DNA of 64,000 nucleotides from contig NC_091054.1 in assembly GCF_963966145.1 (NCBI RefSeq), positions 4,650,001 through 4,714,000 of the forward strand. Direction: 5' to 3'. The notes below the pieces were generated by a model. That model was given only the letters and a program-made list of their open reading frames with translations, was not told the origin of the DNA and ran no database searches. The stretch's first letter is position 1, and each line of letters starts with the position of its first letter. Both the position numbers and the translations under genes were made by a program. Of the stretch, positions 1-13,000 are shown in pieces. The stretch comes from Tenebrio molitor (Eukaryota; Arthropoda; Insecta; Coleoptera; Tenebrionidae).

Positions 1-1698
1 GCAATCGATTTGGGTTTTACCTTCGCCACCCGAAATGATAAATCATTGTGACAGATTGTGCGGTTATGTCAAAATGGCGGTTTGACATTTCGCAACAACA
101 AATGATCTAGGAAACGCGTTCTAAATTTCGTCGGACAATAAGTGTCAACTGTTGAGTCCCACGAGCGTAAAATCAAGACATTCTCGAGATGTTTGGTGAA
201 ATTCCGAGCGAAAGAGGATGACGTCTAGGTGTGCGTGGATAGATTTGGCACTTTTCAATGGAAGCCGTTCCTCCACGTCCTCTCGCTTGCATAAAAACTT
301 CACAATAGTACCTGTCCTACAATGTAGTTTACGTAATTAATATGTAACGGAGATCGGGGCTGGATTGGATAATTTCAAGGTTACAACACACTGTCCCACA
401 TTTGGTCGAAAAGCTTCTCACATGTTCGTTTTGTTTCCTGTACGCGATAAAATGGCGAATTGTTCGCGGCTAATAGTTTCCTCAATTAGCGGCGAAGAGA
501 CGATCTGGGTCAAACCCTCGCGCCGATCTGTCCGAGCCCATCAACATTTTAATCGGCGTTGAGAATATTTGTAACGATTGGCCCCGTTCATTTTCTAGAC
601 CTTGAACTTGTTGCGGGGGAAAAGCGATCAACACTCCAATCGATCAGGAGAGACGCGGTTTGTCTAGAAACTCCGAGATGCTAAGTAGAAAGTTTTAAAA
701 GCGAATCTACGCATATCGATGCTCCGACACGCAATCCGTCGATTACCGAAACGCCGGATTTCAACCGGAAAATCGACGTAAGCGCCGGAATGAAGATGTG
801 CCCGCGAAAGTGACGGGACCCGCGCTGGAGCTATGTATTTAGAAATCGTTTGGCCGCCGGCGGGCAAATATTTTTTCAGTCCCCCGCGGCCCAATTTCTT
901 TTTCGCTGGTGCGCTTTGAAAACCGTTTCCCTAGATAGCAACGATATCGTAAAATCAATGTCAACCAGATCACGATTTATCGGTAAATCTCGAGGATGAA
1001 TTGCAAAATTCTTCAAACAGTCAGTGAAAGCTGCATTGTTGTTTTGTACAGTTACCGGAGATTTTTCACCTATTTGCCATTCCGCCAGCGTCGATTGATC
1101 CGTGTTGAGGTGGATGAGTCAACTTTAGGAACGAATGCCACGCGGTCACCTTTGACCTTTTCGAAAAGTCAAGGATATACGTTGCGACCCGATTTTCGCT
1201 GCAGAGGGCACCGTCGAGGGATGAAAACAGAACTGTGAGACGCTGTGACGCTGCGGCGTGACGCAACTCCACATGAAATGCTAATTTTAGCAACTTTCTT
1301 CGTGGCTTATGCAATTATTATTGATATTTTATGACATTTAAGACTCGTAATTAATTGACATTAGCTGGTAACATCACGGCGTCTTCCATCTCGAGTTTTC
1401 AAGGTGAGATGAAATGTCGGGATTCAGAAAGGTTGCGTCTTTCGAAGGAAACAAGAGCAAGACCGGTGAAGCATATTGGTTGTTTTTTGTAAAGATGTAC
1501 TGGGTTTTCTGGTTGGGTGCCGCGGAAAAATACTAGTTTGTTATCTCTAACGAGGAACTAATGATTTGTGACTAACTCATTAAGGCGTTGTGCTACTGTA
1601 AATCACTTTTTCAATGCATAAACTAGCATTAGTAAGGAGAAACGACACGAACGAGATCTTGTCAGTCTTCACTTGGTAGGAAAAATATTGCATCATTA

Positions 1699-1875
1699 AT
1701 ATCGGGTGTTCATTTATTTATCCTCTATTTATTCTCAAAGTAGGCGTGGACTGTGGACGGATCAGCTGTTTAAACCTAACCTCACTTTTTGCGTTGTTTG
1801 TGTTTTTACTCTGCAGACTGACGATCGAGTCGTCGACGCCAACTTTGTGGATAAATTTAAATGAACACCCGATAC
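1699..1875. mobile_element. Miniature inverted-repeat element, family A, copy 1
   Basis: About 175 bp bounded by inverted ends that begin atatcgggtgttcattta and end with its near complement, closing with cccgata. The centre carries the same tract (atcagctgtttaaacctaac followed by a ctcactttttgcgttgtttg stretch) seen in the copies near 53.2, 58.1 and 61.9 kb and, in the other orientation, at 39.6 kb. It has no coding capacity, so it is probably a non-autonomous DNA transposon derivative. Confidence 0.75.
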
Positions 1876-2709
1876 AAGATACATTCTCTTCGTGTGGGTA
1901 CTGGCAAATCCGGATCTGTATTGAAGTAAACGGTTTAAAAAAATATGTGACGGTTGAAGTTGAAGTATGGTAATATGAGAGCTACCTGTTAAAAAAAAAA
2001 ATGGTAGCAATTGATAACTTTTTATGTATGTGTGGTCAAGCAAGATGATATCTTTGTGAAGAAGCGCAGATACAATACGCTATGTAAAAACTTGTACCGT
2101 ACCATTATCAATTATGATTAATGTACAGTAGCATACAATGGTACCATTTGCACGTTGCTGTATAATGTTATTAACAACTTTCTCAACAAAATAAATATCT
2201 ATAGTTGCAAGGTTGCGGTACATTATTTGCTTGCGTTTGTTCGTAGCTAACTGATTTTTAATCTACAAATAAATTTCTATAAATAAAAGGTCAATATACA
2301 GAGGAAAACTAGAAGGGGAAAAGGAATAAATTCCATTCCAGTGTAAAACTAGCTTTTGAGTGCACTCCAAAGGAGATTTTTGAATTGTTAAATGAAATTG
2401 TTTCGTAATTCTTTTTTTGAAAACTTTTTGAAGGGCTGAAACAATTTTCTTTTCTCTTTTTTTGTCCAAAAATGTAACGGTACGAACCACTGTAACTGTT
2501 CTGGTGTACCAATCGATCTGTGAAGGACAACTCCAGTCGGTAGTGACGTCTGCACAATGTGGTGGAGTTCCGTTCTGTTGAGACGAAACGTGGAAATGGA
2601 GTCAAGAATGTGTATTAGATACATACTAAAAAAATTCTTCTCATATTTAAAAATTCATATCAGTATCGAGTTTCAACTTTTTGGACATTTTCCTTGTAGT
2701 GGATTTTGC

Positions 2710-3266
2710 TACGAGGGTCATTTGAAAACTTAACGGCACACTGGGACATAGATGACACCGCATCTGTCATATTAATAACAGCCGGTTAAAACGATTAAAA
2801 TTGAACGTCCTGGCAAAGTTTTTCGTTAAAAATTTTCACGCCAACGAAATTCGTAACGAGGTGAAAGGTGCGTTGGGTCAGAGTGCAGATTAATTTATAA
2901 CTGTAAAAAATAGGCTTGAACGCGCGTGTACAAGGTTAGAAGATGATTCTGCAGTGATTGTCGAAATCGTGTTACCACACCGGAAATCGAGTCGATTATG
3001 TTTTGGGGGATTGCCAATTAAAGATTTGGGGAATTGCCAAGGCTGAGAATATTTTAGGTGATAACCGAAGAATTTGGGTATGAAAGATGAGAAATGCATT
3101 CGAATGCAAATTTGTCAAGGCTGTTTGGACTGTTTCGAGAAGGATGTTACTGATTTATGGCCAGATTTGAAATTTGGCGAGATTGTGGTGGAAAATAAAA
3201 ATAACTTGGAAAAGAACAATACAGTCTTTTATTATCAGATCAGAAACTTTTAGAATGACCCTCGTA
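2710..3266. mobile_element. Mariner-type non-autonomous element
   Basis: The segment starts with tacgagggtcatttgaaaac and ends with the near-perfect inverted complement (ttttagaatgaccctcgta). This matches the well-known form of mariner terminal repeats, a tacgagggtcatt core. The roughly 520 bp interior has no transposase frame I can recognise, so it looks like an internally deleted or replaced copy. Confidence rests on the ends only. Confidence 0.6.
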
Positions 3267-5893
3267 AAATAGTTTTACGTATTCGTGTTGTCTCAAACAT
3301 GAATTTAAATTGTGTTTGTCAAATCAATTTTCCTCAAATGAGATCATTCTTTAATGAGATTGGAAATAGGCAATAATATTAATATAACTGAAAAACGCAA
3401 ACCATTTGGAACGGTGTAAAGTTTGAATTTCCCGCCGTTTGAGACAAATGACATTTGTTTACGTTTAATAATTGAACATGTTCGTTTTCAGCAAAGGGTG
3501 CCCTTAGATATTTGCTTCGAGAATATGAAGGGCAAGTTATTCTATTTTTAACGTACCTAAAACATTGCAAAAAAAGAAACAGGAAGATTTTTTGTCTATA
3601 AATTTTAGGTTAACTGTCAATATGTTCTAATTGTAACTGCCAATCTGCACTTTAAAAAACCAAAACAATTGACGGTTTCTAACGCCTTCCCAGACCAGGA
3701 TTTCATTTGAACGCCCGATATTTTCAGTTGTTTTCTTGACATTATTTCAAACAATTTTTTCAGTTATAATTAGGCTGAAAAAGCTAACTTGTTTAAACAA
3801 TTTAGAGAAGTTTCTTACCAACAATAATCAACGAAAAAAATGATGTAAAAAGTGTTTTATTGCAGCTCCAACGCTCTATAAAATATGAACAAATGACAGT
3901 GTTAAATGTTTTGAGAGACCAAAACTTCGAAGAATCTTAATTCTATTTTTAATTAAGGAAATCTAAAAAAGACAAACAATGACCTTGAATTTGAAACTTT
4001 TGTTTTTTAACAGTTGAGTGTCCGTAAACAAGCCGACTTAATAACCTTCTTTGAGCATGATTGCTTTGCAAGATACTGCACTTTGTATCATCTCTAGTTA
4101 TTTTTTACCTACTTTGTAAATTCTTCAGAAAATCAAATTTTATTTGACACACTTGTACATTAAACATTTTTTTTACGAATGAGGGAAACCTTTACGCACC
4201 TTTCTAAACTATCGTAAATAGTGGTGCAGAAAAGTGTCACACATACATAACAGTGCCTCGTAAAACTAAGTCAGAACTAAGAATGAAAAAAACCAGAAGT
4301 TGAGATTATTTCCGGTTAAGTAAAAAAAATTGTGTAGAAAAAGACAATTTGCATATTTAAATATGCAAGTGTGACAGTTCCGGTTTTGAAACACCGTTTA
4401 ATAAAAATCAAACACACTTTTTGGCCACTCTCAAGATGCACAAAATTTTGAAAATTCTCTTGACACAATTGTGACACAGTCATGGCGTGTGCTAACCAGA
4501 AACGTGTTCGGTTTTCGTGTCACAGCTTTGAAACCAAACATTTAAAATTCACACTAACAATGTTCGCCGAAACATCTCAGCAATCTTAATTAACCGTTCG
4601 ACTCTAGTTTAGCACTTTTACCTACTTAGCAAGCACTGTTGACACAAACGCGCGGCTTTCCTCTCAATCGTGCAGACATGATCGATTGTTTTCGTGGCGA
4701 ACGCGAATTTCCCGAGTGCGTGAAAACTAGCCAACTCCTCACGCACCGATTTTCCGCCTCTTAAGCACCCATGCTCTGTGTAATTCGGTACACGCGAACC
4801 TCACAATGAATGAAAGTAAAACGTCCTTATCACCCAACCTTAGACAATTCCAGTCGGATCGAGGCAAAAGGTGCGAGACCTTGCATATTATCAATTTTTT
4901 CTCGCAAAAATACTTTTCCTGTTGCGAAGGTTATGCCGGTCGTGACGGTGGCGGATCTTCTGGTTGTGTCTTAGACCTATCACGGCATCCATCGTACGCC
5001 CTTTTGTTGCGCAACAAACTCCTCCGAAGCGATTTTCCAGCGAACGAAAGCTGCCCCGGAGTGTCTCACCGCACTTTCTCCCGATACTGTTTGGTTTTCA
5101 TTTTCTAATTTCTTCTCTATTTTAATTATCATTTAGCGCATAGTAGGTACTTTCTTCTGTTGCCCGCGCGGAAGTACGAGTACCACTTCCAATCTTTCGA
5201 ATCCTTGACGCAAGGCCATGTTTAATTGAGTCGTCCCGACAGGGTGGTTCCACATTCCCGTCCGCCGTTAGTTTCGCAATAGTGGCCGCGTTTAACGGAG
5301 ATGAACATTAAAAGACTTCTTTAACTGTATCCGCACTGTTAGCTCTTCTGGTTTGTCTGAAGAGTGCGAGATTCCCGTGTAATTTCCATCAATCTGGTCG
5401 GCCAGCAGGTTTTGTCGCGACAGTCCCAATACTCTATTGCTAATTTACATTCCTTCATAACTGTAGCAAGGCTGTCGGTTTTGTTGTACGCTTTATTACA
5501 ATGCAAGAACGGAGACAGAAGGTCGCCGGGTTTTGTTCTTTTGTGCCGAAAGGTGCGTTCGAGCTTTATGTAAGTCGTTGTGCAAGGTTTGCATTTTCCA
5601 CAAATTCAGACATCCTCGCAGGGAAACTTGCCGCAATTGACACAGTTTGCGTTTCGCCATTTCGACAAGATTCATCGCGACATCTTCCAATGGCGCTGGG
5701 GGCGATCTGTCCACACAAGATGGACGCCGCGCCGTTGGGTTTGCAAGTATATACAGCGTGATCAACAATGACTGCGTCTGTTGGCAATGAAACAATTGAA
5801 AAATATTGGTGTTTTTCTGTTTCGTAATTGGCACTGACACGACATTAAAAAAAAATTAGGTTATGTCGGGTAGGTATGTTTATGCTATTAGGT

Positions 5894-6211
5894 AAAGTCC
5901 ATTCAAAAATTAAAAAACCACCAACGTCGCATTTTCCTCGATAATTACTATCGGCAACGCTGCCTAGTGTAAAATTTGGGGAGACTTGTAATTTTGAGGT
6001 TAAAAATAAAAGTATCAATAAATAAAAATGAAACGTGCTGCTAATAAAACAATATGAACGAAATTCAAAGCAATTGAATTTTATTTTCAATCAAATAAAT
6101 GTCATAATTTATAGTTACCAACATAGCATGAAAAAATATCTACCTAGGGTTTTTTAAATTTTACCAACCTAAAGCAACAGGTGGTGGTTTTTTTATTTTT
6201 GAATGGACTTT
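5894..6211. mobile_element. Inverted-repeat element, family B, copy 1
   Basis: About 318 bp with ends aaagtccattcaaaaatt... and ...atttttgaatggacttt, followed inward by ccaccaacgtcgc on the left and gcaacaggtggtgg on the right. A second copy with the same ends and interior (gataattactatcggcaac, aaatttggggag, cctagggttttttaaatttt) lies at 57450-57812. There is no coding capacity, so it is a non-autonomous DNA element. An interior TATA-rich stretch differs between the copies. Confidence 0.75.
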
Positions 6212-6865
6212 GATGGTAAACGTCAGATTCGCCTGTCAACTCTGTCAAAGCTGACAACCGGAAATGCGTTTAGATTACAGTGGTACCAAAATCATTCAAA
6301 TTTTCATTGTTACCAACAGATTCAGTCATTCTTGATCACGTTGTATATATGGGTTTGCACCACTGATTGTGACGTGCTGGTATCGTTGCAGTTTTGGTAA
6401 CGGGGCTTCCGGTTACGTCTTGACAATTCGAGTTTGTTATCCTTCCGTTGCCCACAAAATGGAAACTGCTCCATCCGTACGGTTTCAGCGCTCCATTACA
6501 ATTCTTCTTCTTGCTCCTGCTGCTTCACGTTGAGTCTTTTTTGTGGGTATTTTTCAATTATTCACTAGGTCAGCGTCCGCACATTTTCTTCATGGTTTAC
6601 TAGTTTGCTGTTATTTCTCGTCTGGCTTCATTTATTCTTTCACATCACCAACGACAATTTCCAATTTGTAGATTGATTTAATTTATACAAATTTCACATT
6701 CTCATGCTTGTTTTCTTTACCATATCGGTCTAATCGATTCTGTAGTTTGACACAAAAACTACCGTGCGGTCGAAAATTTAAAAAATCGAGAAGGCGGTGA
6801 TTAATACGCTTCAGTTGGCAATATAATTCAAATGTCATTACAATCATAATTGTCATCATTAATTA

Positions 6866-7260
6866 TTGACTACTAAAATTTGCAATTACAATTTGTTCAC
6901 TTTAGAGCAAAACATTGTCATTGTGCAGTGTTACTTCAGAAATGGAGAAAGACTTGAGGACGGCGAATGGTCCTATTCGACACCTCGAGTTTTTGAGGAA
7001 TTTCAACAAAAGTTTCCGGACTTTCAAGGCACTCACCGTGCCCAGAAAGTCTACAAATGAGTAAAAACAGATACTTTCTGCGCAAAAAAGGCAGTGGATA
7101 CAAAAAGAACAGCTGAAAATATTGAAGAGGTTGAACAAAGAAACTAACCTATCATTTGGTACACAGTTCAGTTATCCTTAAAAAAAAGATTTGCACTTTT
7201 TTCACTATTGTGTGTCTGTTGTGCATGAAATGAAACCCCTTGACAATAAAAGCCCCCACA
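6866..7260 (+). pseudogene. Decayed transposase-like helix-turn-helix fragment
   Basis: A short frame reads FTLEQNIVIVQCYFRNGERL, then SYSTPRVFEEFQQKFPDFQG. This has the shape of the N-terminal DNA-binding helix-turn-helix found at the start of mariner-like transposases and related retroelement proteins (an E-Q-x-x-I-V-x-x-Y start, then an x-x-F-x-x-x-F-P helix). The same frame resumes after a stop as VKTDTFCAQKRQWIQKEQ. No catalytic region follows, so I read it as a fossil. The family assignment is tentative. Confidence 0.4.
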
Positions 7261-7392
7261 ACATAACCTCTCTGAATATTTATCGTTGGATCGATTTATA
7301 AACAAGGGGCGTGCCCACCGTTGAATAAAGGCGCGGGAGTTTTAAATCTCATTGTTTCATTGCACTATACATATAGCTGAGGAATAGTTATT

Positions 7393-7526
7393 TATGCAAC
7401 GAGTTTCTATGTAAATTGGACTTTTCTAATTGCCCGAGGGACAAGATTAAAACACGAGCGTAGCGAGGGTTTTAAGGCCTCGAGGGCAATTAGAAAAGCC
7501 CAATTTACCCAGAAACGAGTTGCATA
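7393..7526. repeat. Palindromic hairpin repeat with acgagcgtagcgag core
   Basis: The arm tatgcaacgagtttctatgt, continuing through attggacttttctaattgcc, is repeated as its inverted complement (ggcaattagaaaagcccaat through agaaacgagttgcata). The roughly 134 bp unit is therefore almost fully self-complementary. The loop holds cacgagcgtagcgagggttt. I recall acgagcgtagcgag-type cores in repeats of several insects, but I cannot verify a family. Confidence 0.7.
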
Positions 7527-9199
7527 CAAAATTTTATTGTTTAAAACGACGCCCTTGAAGCTTCCAAATCTTTTTAAAATGGTTTCGCATTTGCTTTTGA
7601 TAGTTTTGACTAATTTTTCAAGATCTGTCAGAAATGTGACGTTGAATGTGTTGTCAAGGGCAACGGTTCGTTATCTGCTCATTTTGCTTTAGGGCAGTTA
7701 AGAGGCAGTTTACAAAGGAGAAAAATGAGAATTTATGACAGTTGAAAACAATAAATTCTTTTACAACCGATAGGTGTCACACAATTCACACTTTTATGAA
7801 AATCAAGATTTCCACGTTCTCGAAATCACTAACCTAACTTTTAAAACTGACATCTGATAATTGAAATTTTTGGTCAGAGCCTACTGTAATTTTTTTTCGA
7901 TCTCACAGTACTAGATTGTCAAAAAATTTTGCAAACCATCTTCCCCTTATCTACTTCTACTTCTGTGCATCTGGAAATTGGCACTACAGCCTCTTCCATA
8001 AACTAGATTTCTTCATCAGTCTCAACTAAACGTTAACTCTCAATAATTATCTTACACAAGACACCACTTAGCGTTTTAATCACATCCAAGTAAATTAAAA
8101 TTAACCTCCTTCATGTGTCCCGTTTCTACTACCATTTACATTTTATCTTTCCCTTCAATGACAATGTTCTTTTCCTTGTTATTTAAACTGAACCATTTAT
8201 TGACAATTCACTCTTTCTTTTGACGTTTGGAAATTGACATTTCGTGAAGAATTTTCTTCCACTGGAAATAACTGAAAGTTGAAATTCTTCAGTACACTTG
8301 ATTCTTCGCCTCAGTTTCTCGACTGTCACGTTTTCGCTTTTCTGACAGACCTGATCCAAGTATCTCAAATTTGGTGAGATTTGAGAGAGAACTGGTACGT
8401 GCAGTACCCAGTCGGGTACTTTTTCATTTGACTTCCGTCAACTCAGATTTAATCTGAAAATCATGTAAACGCTGGCGAGATTGGAACGTAAGAGATGCGG
8501 AGAAGGGGCCAATCTGGTACACTTTTAGCTCACTGCGTCTCAATTTTCAACTTTCTTCGAGCGATTGAAAACAACTTCGCTCGGGCAGGTGTTTATATAA
8601 TGAAAAAGACAGAACAAAGGTCGTGACACCGAAGATATCAGTCGTTGTTAACCGTAATGCGTTGTAAATGGAGTTTCCAAGCATTTTCGATAATCCCAAG
8701 TGTGGAAAGTCTGTGGGAACGGACTTGAAACACAATTACAATCCGATTCTGCTAATTAGTTTAGACTTGACACGAGGAACTGTTGAATTGTTCGGTCGCA
8801 CTTCCCAGTTGGTCTCGTTGGGCAAAAGCATGATTATTAGAAAGTTGATTAAATAATTATCCACTCCATGTTAACAATCATTGGAAAATTCAGCCACACG
8901 ACTGTGGACAACGTGGAAAGAAAGTGACGAGGAAAATTACGTCATGGGTTTGGAAAAACAGAACCCGGCGACCACGAAATGGTCCATCAGGTGCTAACGC
9001 ACGAGACGTGCAAGTGAAGACGAAAGAGGCCATCGCGAACACTCTTGCATCGCCTCGGGCCCCGTTCGGGTGACCGACTCTCCGCGCCTGACCCACATTT
9101 CGACTTCCCAGCTTCTTCACCCATCTTCGCCGGTGCCCCGCGTTGGGCGCCGAATCGTTCTCTCTGGAATTCGTGTTTCTGGGTTCACGCGCGTTGGGT

Positions 9200-9830
9200 G
9201 TGTACGCTTTACTTTCATGCCCGGGGCGGAGTCTTCGGCACGATCACCGTTTGTCATCGCGCTGGGCGGTTTTCTAGGTCGGCGGAAAGTTTCGGGGGTG
9301 AAGATCGGAGCGCACCCCGGGGGACACCTGCGCCTCAAATTCCGCATAGCCGATGACGAAGACAGCGCCTACTGTGACACACTTTCGATCGGCAACGCTT
9401 AAATCTTGCACGAACAGGTTATTGGGATCGACGTTGACGTGCTCGGATGATTTAATGAGGATTTTAGCGGCGGCTTCATGCTATGTAATTATCTGCCGAT
9501 TGAATGCATTGACATCCAGCAGCGGTGGCGTGAGCGGAATGGGGTTCACGAAAATGCTAGACCTGCACTCTTCTACGCAGATAACGGTCCGCAATTATTT
9601 TACTGTTGCCAGTCAAAAAACGCAACTAAATGTGTCGACTCCAAATCAAGACTTTCCATACACCATCTGCCAACAGAAATATTCCAAATGTGACCAATGC
9701 AAGAAGTGTTGCCTTCTGACAACCAGACTTCAAGGTTCCACGAGAAATTACTCCGAGTCGAGATTTACCATCACTTTTGCACAAAGACCGCAAAATGTTA
9801 TGGTCTGCTCGTACTCCTTTTAGAAATCAC
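9200..9830 (-). pseudogene. Coding-like minus-strand tract with stops (candidate decayed gene)
   Basis: On the minus strand a single frame reads LRTVICVEECRSSIFVNPIP, then PLLDVNAFNRQIIT, then an in-frame TAG. It continues with HEAAAKILIKSSEHVNVDPN and VQDLSVADRKCVTVGAVFVI before a stop near 9270. The 153-nt piece 9328-9480 could also be an exon, since it has an AG before it, a GT after it and is in phase 0 at both ends, although both splice sites are weak. Further upstream the same frame has more stops. The amino-acid texture is strikingly protein-like, but I do not recognise the family. It could be a pseudogene, a captured gene fragment or a weakly supported exon. Confidence 0.35.
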
Positions 9831-10052
9831 ACCCCCGACCCTACCGATGGTTTCTTCTTCGTATTTATTCCACGCCAAAATTTTTGACCGGAGCCTCTTG
9901 GAATGCGTCTTAGCGCACCCACTTGGAATTAATTCTCGAAAATAGATTATTTTTTGTTTTGCGCATTTGTTTACCACCTTATGAATTCGATTTGGCCGCT
10001 AATGGTCCCCTTAATGCACAATAAATGTTAACGAGTTTTTTTCTCGTTTCAG

Positions 10053-13000
10053 GTTTAGACGATATAAATATATCGCCAAGGCGAAGAAGACAGGATTCCA
10101 ATGGTACGTTCACCACCTTTCGATCACTTCCATTGAAATAGTGCGACCAATTGAGTGAAATTGACGTAGAATAGTAGAGCGAGAGGTTGTAGTAATAATA
10201 GTTTACTAACGAAATTGTGGGTCGTGGTTGTATAAAGTAATTGCAACGAATGGGCTTTTGTTAGAAAAAGTCGACAATGCAGGTGATTTGTATTCGGTTT
10301 TGTTGCGCAACAAGCTTTGACAAAGATGGTTTCTCCATGACACGGTATAATTTAATCAATTGACAAAAAATAGCAACCGCAATTCTATCAGTTTCGTTGG
10401 TTATGTCATCGCGACTTAAGTATACATCTGAGAAAAAATCATGACAAGATTCCTCAGTTATTTTGTTTTTCTCCGCGAAGATGACCACAAAAACCGGCGA
10501 GAATGTCAAGAGGTGTAGTTTATGTAACGTCTTGGATAGTTTAAAGGTTCTGTCATCAACACAATTGATTTGAATTTTCTGAAAGCATCAGAAACTTTCT
10601 CCGCAAAATCGGAAACCATCAAGCGCTAGTTCAGACGAAAGCACCAGTTTCGGGTGCAAATGTCAAGGATGAGCGAAGCATCCTCTTGATTACTAACAAT
10701 TTGATTGGTAGTACTCTCTCTAACAGAGATTGCATGTTGCGATGTAAATAGCTCTTTGGTCGACCTTTTCGTCCCATCTAGTAGTAGTTGTTTCTGATTT
10801 GTAAAATAAGAAAAACTGACTTTCTTCCTTACTCGGCTGTAGATGTCACCACAGTCTTGCTGGTGGACAGTCATGGACGATCTTCTTTCGGCCGATTCCT
10901 GAGCGTAAAACCGGATTTAGGTCTAATCACTTCCACAGCTCGTACTTTCATACAAGAAGGTGTTACTACTGAGTATGCTACTCAAGTACTCGGTACTACC
11001 CTTGACAATGGACGACTGTACGCCCATTTACTCACTAAGAGTTCTAGAGTACTGTACGACGGTGACTCCCCATCTAAATCCCTCGACGTTGGTAAAAAAT
11101 GGAACCTAGACCATAACCTAGTGAACACCAAAAACTTCATCCGAAACACTGACTTCATCAGACCAAATCAAGTCGAACCCATGTTAGTTTTCCCCACTGT
11201 TAGTCCCCAGAGCTTTGCCGAGATCAAGAGACAACACATCTCCGAAGAAGAGATCTTGGACGAAGAACCTTCGAACAATCCGAGAGTACCGTTCGAAGAT
11301 AGCGTAAGGAAAGAAATTCTTCCGCAGAACAATGTAAAAGTCTTCAAAATCAACCCCCAGATGCGCGACTTGACCACTGACAATCTGATAAACCACAAGG
11401 AAGATGCCAAACCGGCGAGTTTCACTCCGTCCAAAGTACGAGAGTGGGACAATCTCCCGACTTTTACCGTTCGGAATGAGTTCTCGCCAAGTGGTTTGTC
11501 TTATCTAGGGGATTTCCCTGAGTTTGACGCAAACACCGAAAGAACAAGACCCACGACTGTGGCGGAGCGTAAAGCAAAACTCCTCTTCCGCGCTGGTTTG
11601 ATCAAACCACAACCAAAAGACTTTGAAACCATCACCTACAGCGGTTTCGCCGATTTCACCACAACAGTTGGCGACACTGTCATTGTGTTTTCGCCCCACA
11701 CTACCGAACCCCCGAGGAATTTCGGACAAGTTACAAAAATCTCCGTCCAACCGACCATACGCCCCTCACATACCATCAAAGCTCCAACGCTCGGAAGCAC
11801 AATCAAGACTTTCTTCTCCCACGAACCTCCAATGGAGACGCAAACTGTCGAGGGCCACAAGTTGGACTTGAAAAGTACGATGCCCACCATGGTCATCGAC
11901 AAGACTGATCGTCAACGAAGACCTAAAGGAGAAGTGAGCGAAGTGCGTGAAGATATGGAGGCCAAGTCGGCAGTACTGGCACATGAGCAACAAAGCGAAG
12001 ACAGTACTGAGATTTTGAGTACTAGTAGTGGATCGTCGACGATTATTTTCAGTCCGGATTTGATCGAGCCGTCGGAGAGTCAAACCCCGATGTTGTCGAC
12101 GCCTTCAGACGAAGATATTAAGAAGATTTTTGCGTCTTTGCAAGCCCAAGCAAAGTTAGCCACGCAACCTCTCAATACTCCATCGACAATATTCCTGGAA
12201 GAAAGTAGTACCGTTGAGAAAGCACCAGCGACTGAAATTTCCAGTGGTGCCACTACAATATTCTTCGAAGAGGATTTACCAATTGAAAGCACTGGGGTGA
12301 TCGACGAACCTGTTACAACAAAAGTGGTACCAGAAGAGAAGACTACAACGGAGCAACAGATTATTACGACGGAACAGATACCAGAAACTACAGAAAGACT
12401 AACCACGACGACTCAAAGGGAGACAACTACGCAGAAGGAGACAACTACGACTCCGAAAGAGGTCACGACCACGCCGAAGGAAATAACGACCACGCCGAAG
12501 GAAATCACGACGACACAGAAGGAACAAACTACGACGAATGCGGTCGAGACAACAAGCGAACATGTTATCAGTACTATTCCCATTCAGGAAACAACTCCCG
12601 AGCTTGTTTCAAATGAAATTGATACGGAGAAAGCGCCAGAGCTGGGAGTTGAAGTAGATGTGGTTTGTACGGAAGGAAATAAGATCGTGCCGACCACAGC
12701 GTACAAGACATTGACTTATTTGACAACTTTCTTCATTCCGGTAGATGACCAGATTACCACAACGTCTGTCAAGTCAAATGAAGTAGTTTCGACTGAAATC
12801 GGCTTCCAGACTTTGCCTTGTAGTGCAATAGATGCAACGCCTGTCAGCGTCATTGTAGAACCTACTATCGCGACCACAACAGAACAAGAGAAGACGACAG
12901 CTCAAGAACTCCCGACGACAACACAGGAACATCCAACGACGATTCAAGAACATCCAACGACGATACAAGAGCATCCGACGACAACGGAGAATCAAGAACG

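Larger units (their letters stand above)
1..10052. other. Upstream region without a confident gene
   Basis: I see no credible multi-exon gene here. Open frames are short and do not join across phase-matched splice sites. The stretch holds decayed transposable-element pieces (listed separately at 1699, 2710, 5894, 6866 and 7393) and a coding-like minus-strand tract near 9.2-9.8 kb. Blocks at about 150-1300, 4600-5750 and 8900-9350 are noticeably richer in G+C and less repetitive than the rest, which could mark promoters or enhancers; that is inference. The 5' exon or exons of the giant mucin-like gene (signal peptide and start codon) must lie here or left of the window, and I could not identify them. 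Confidence 0.6.

Noticed and set aside
4806..5108. 100-codon ATG-led frame
   Set aside because: It has a Cys-rich patch but no splice context, homology or signal peptide that I can recognise.
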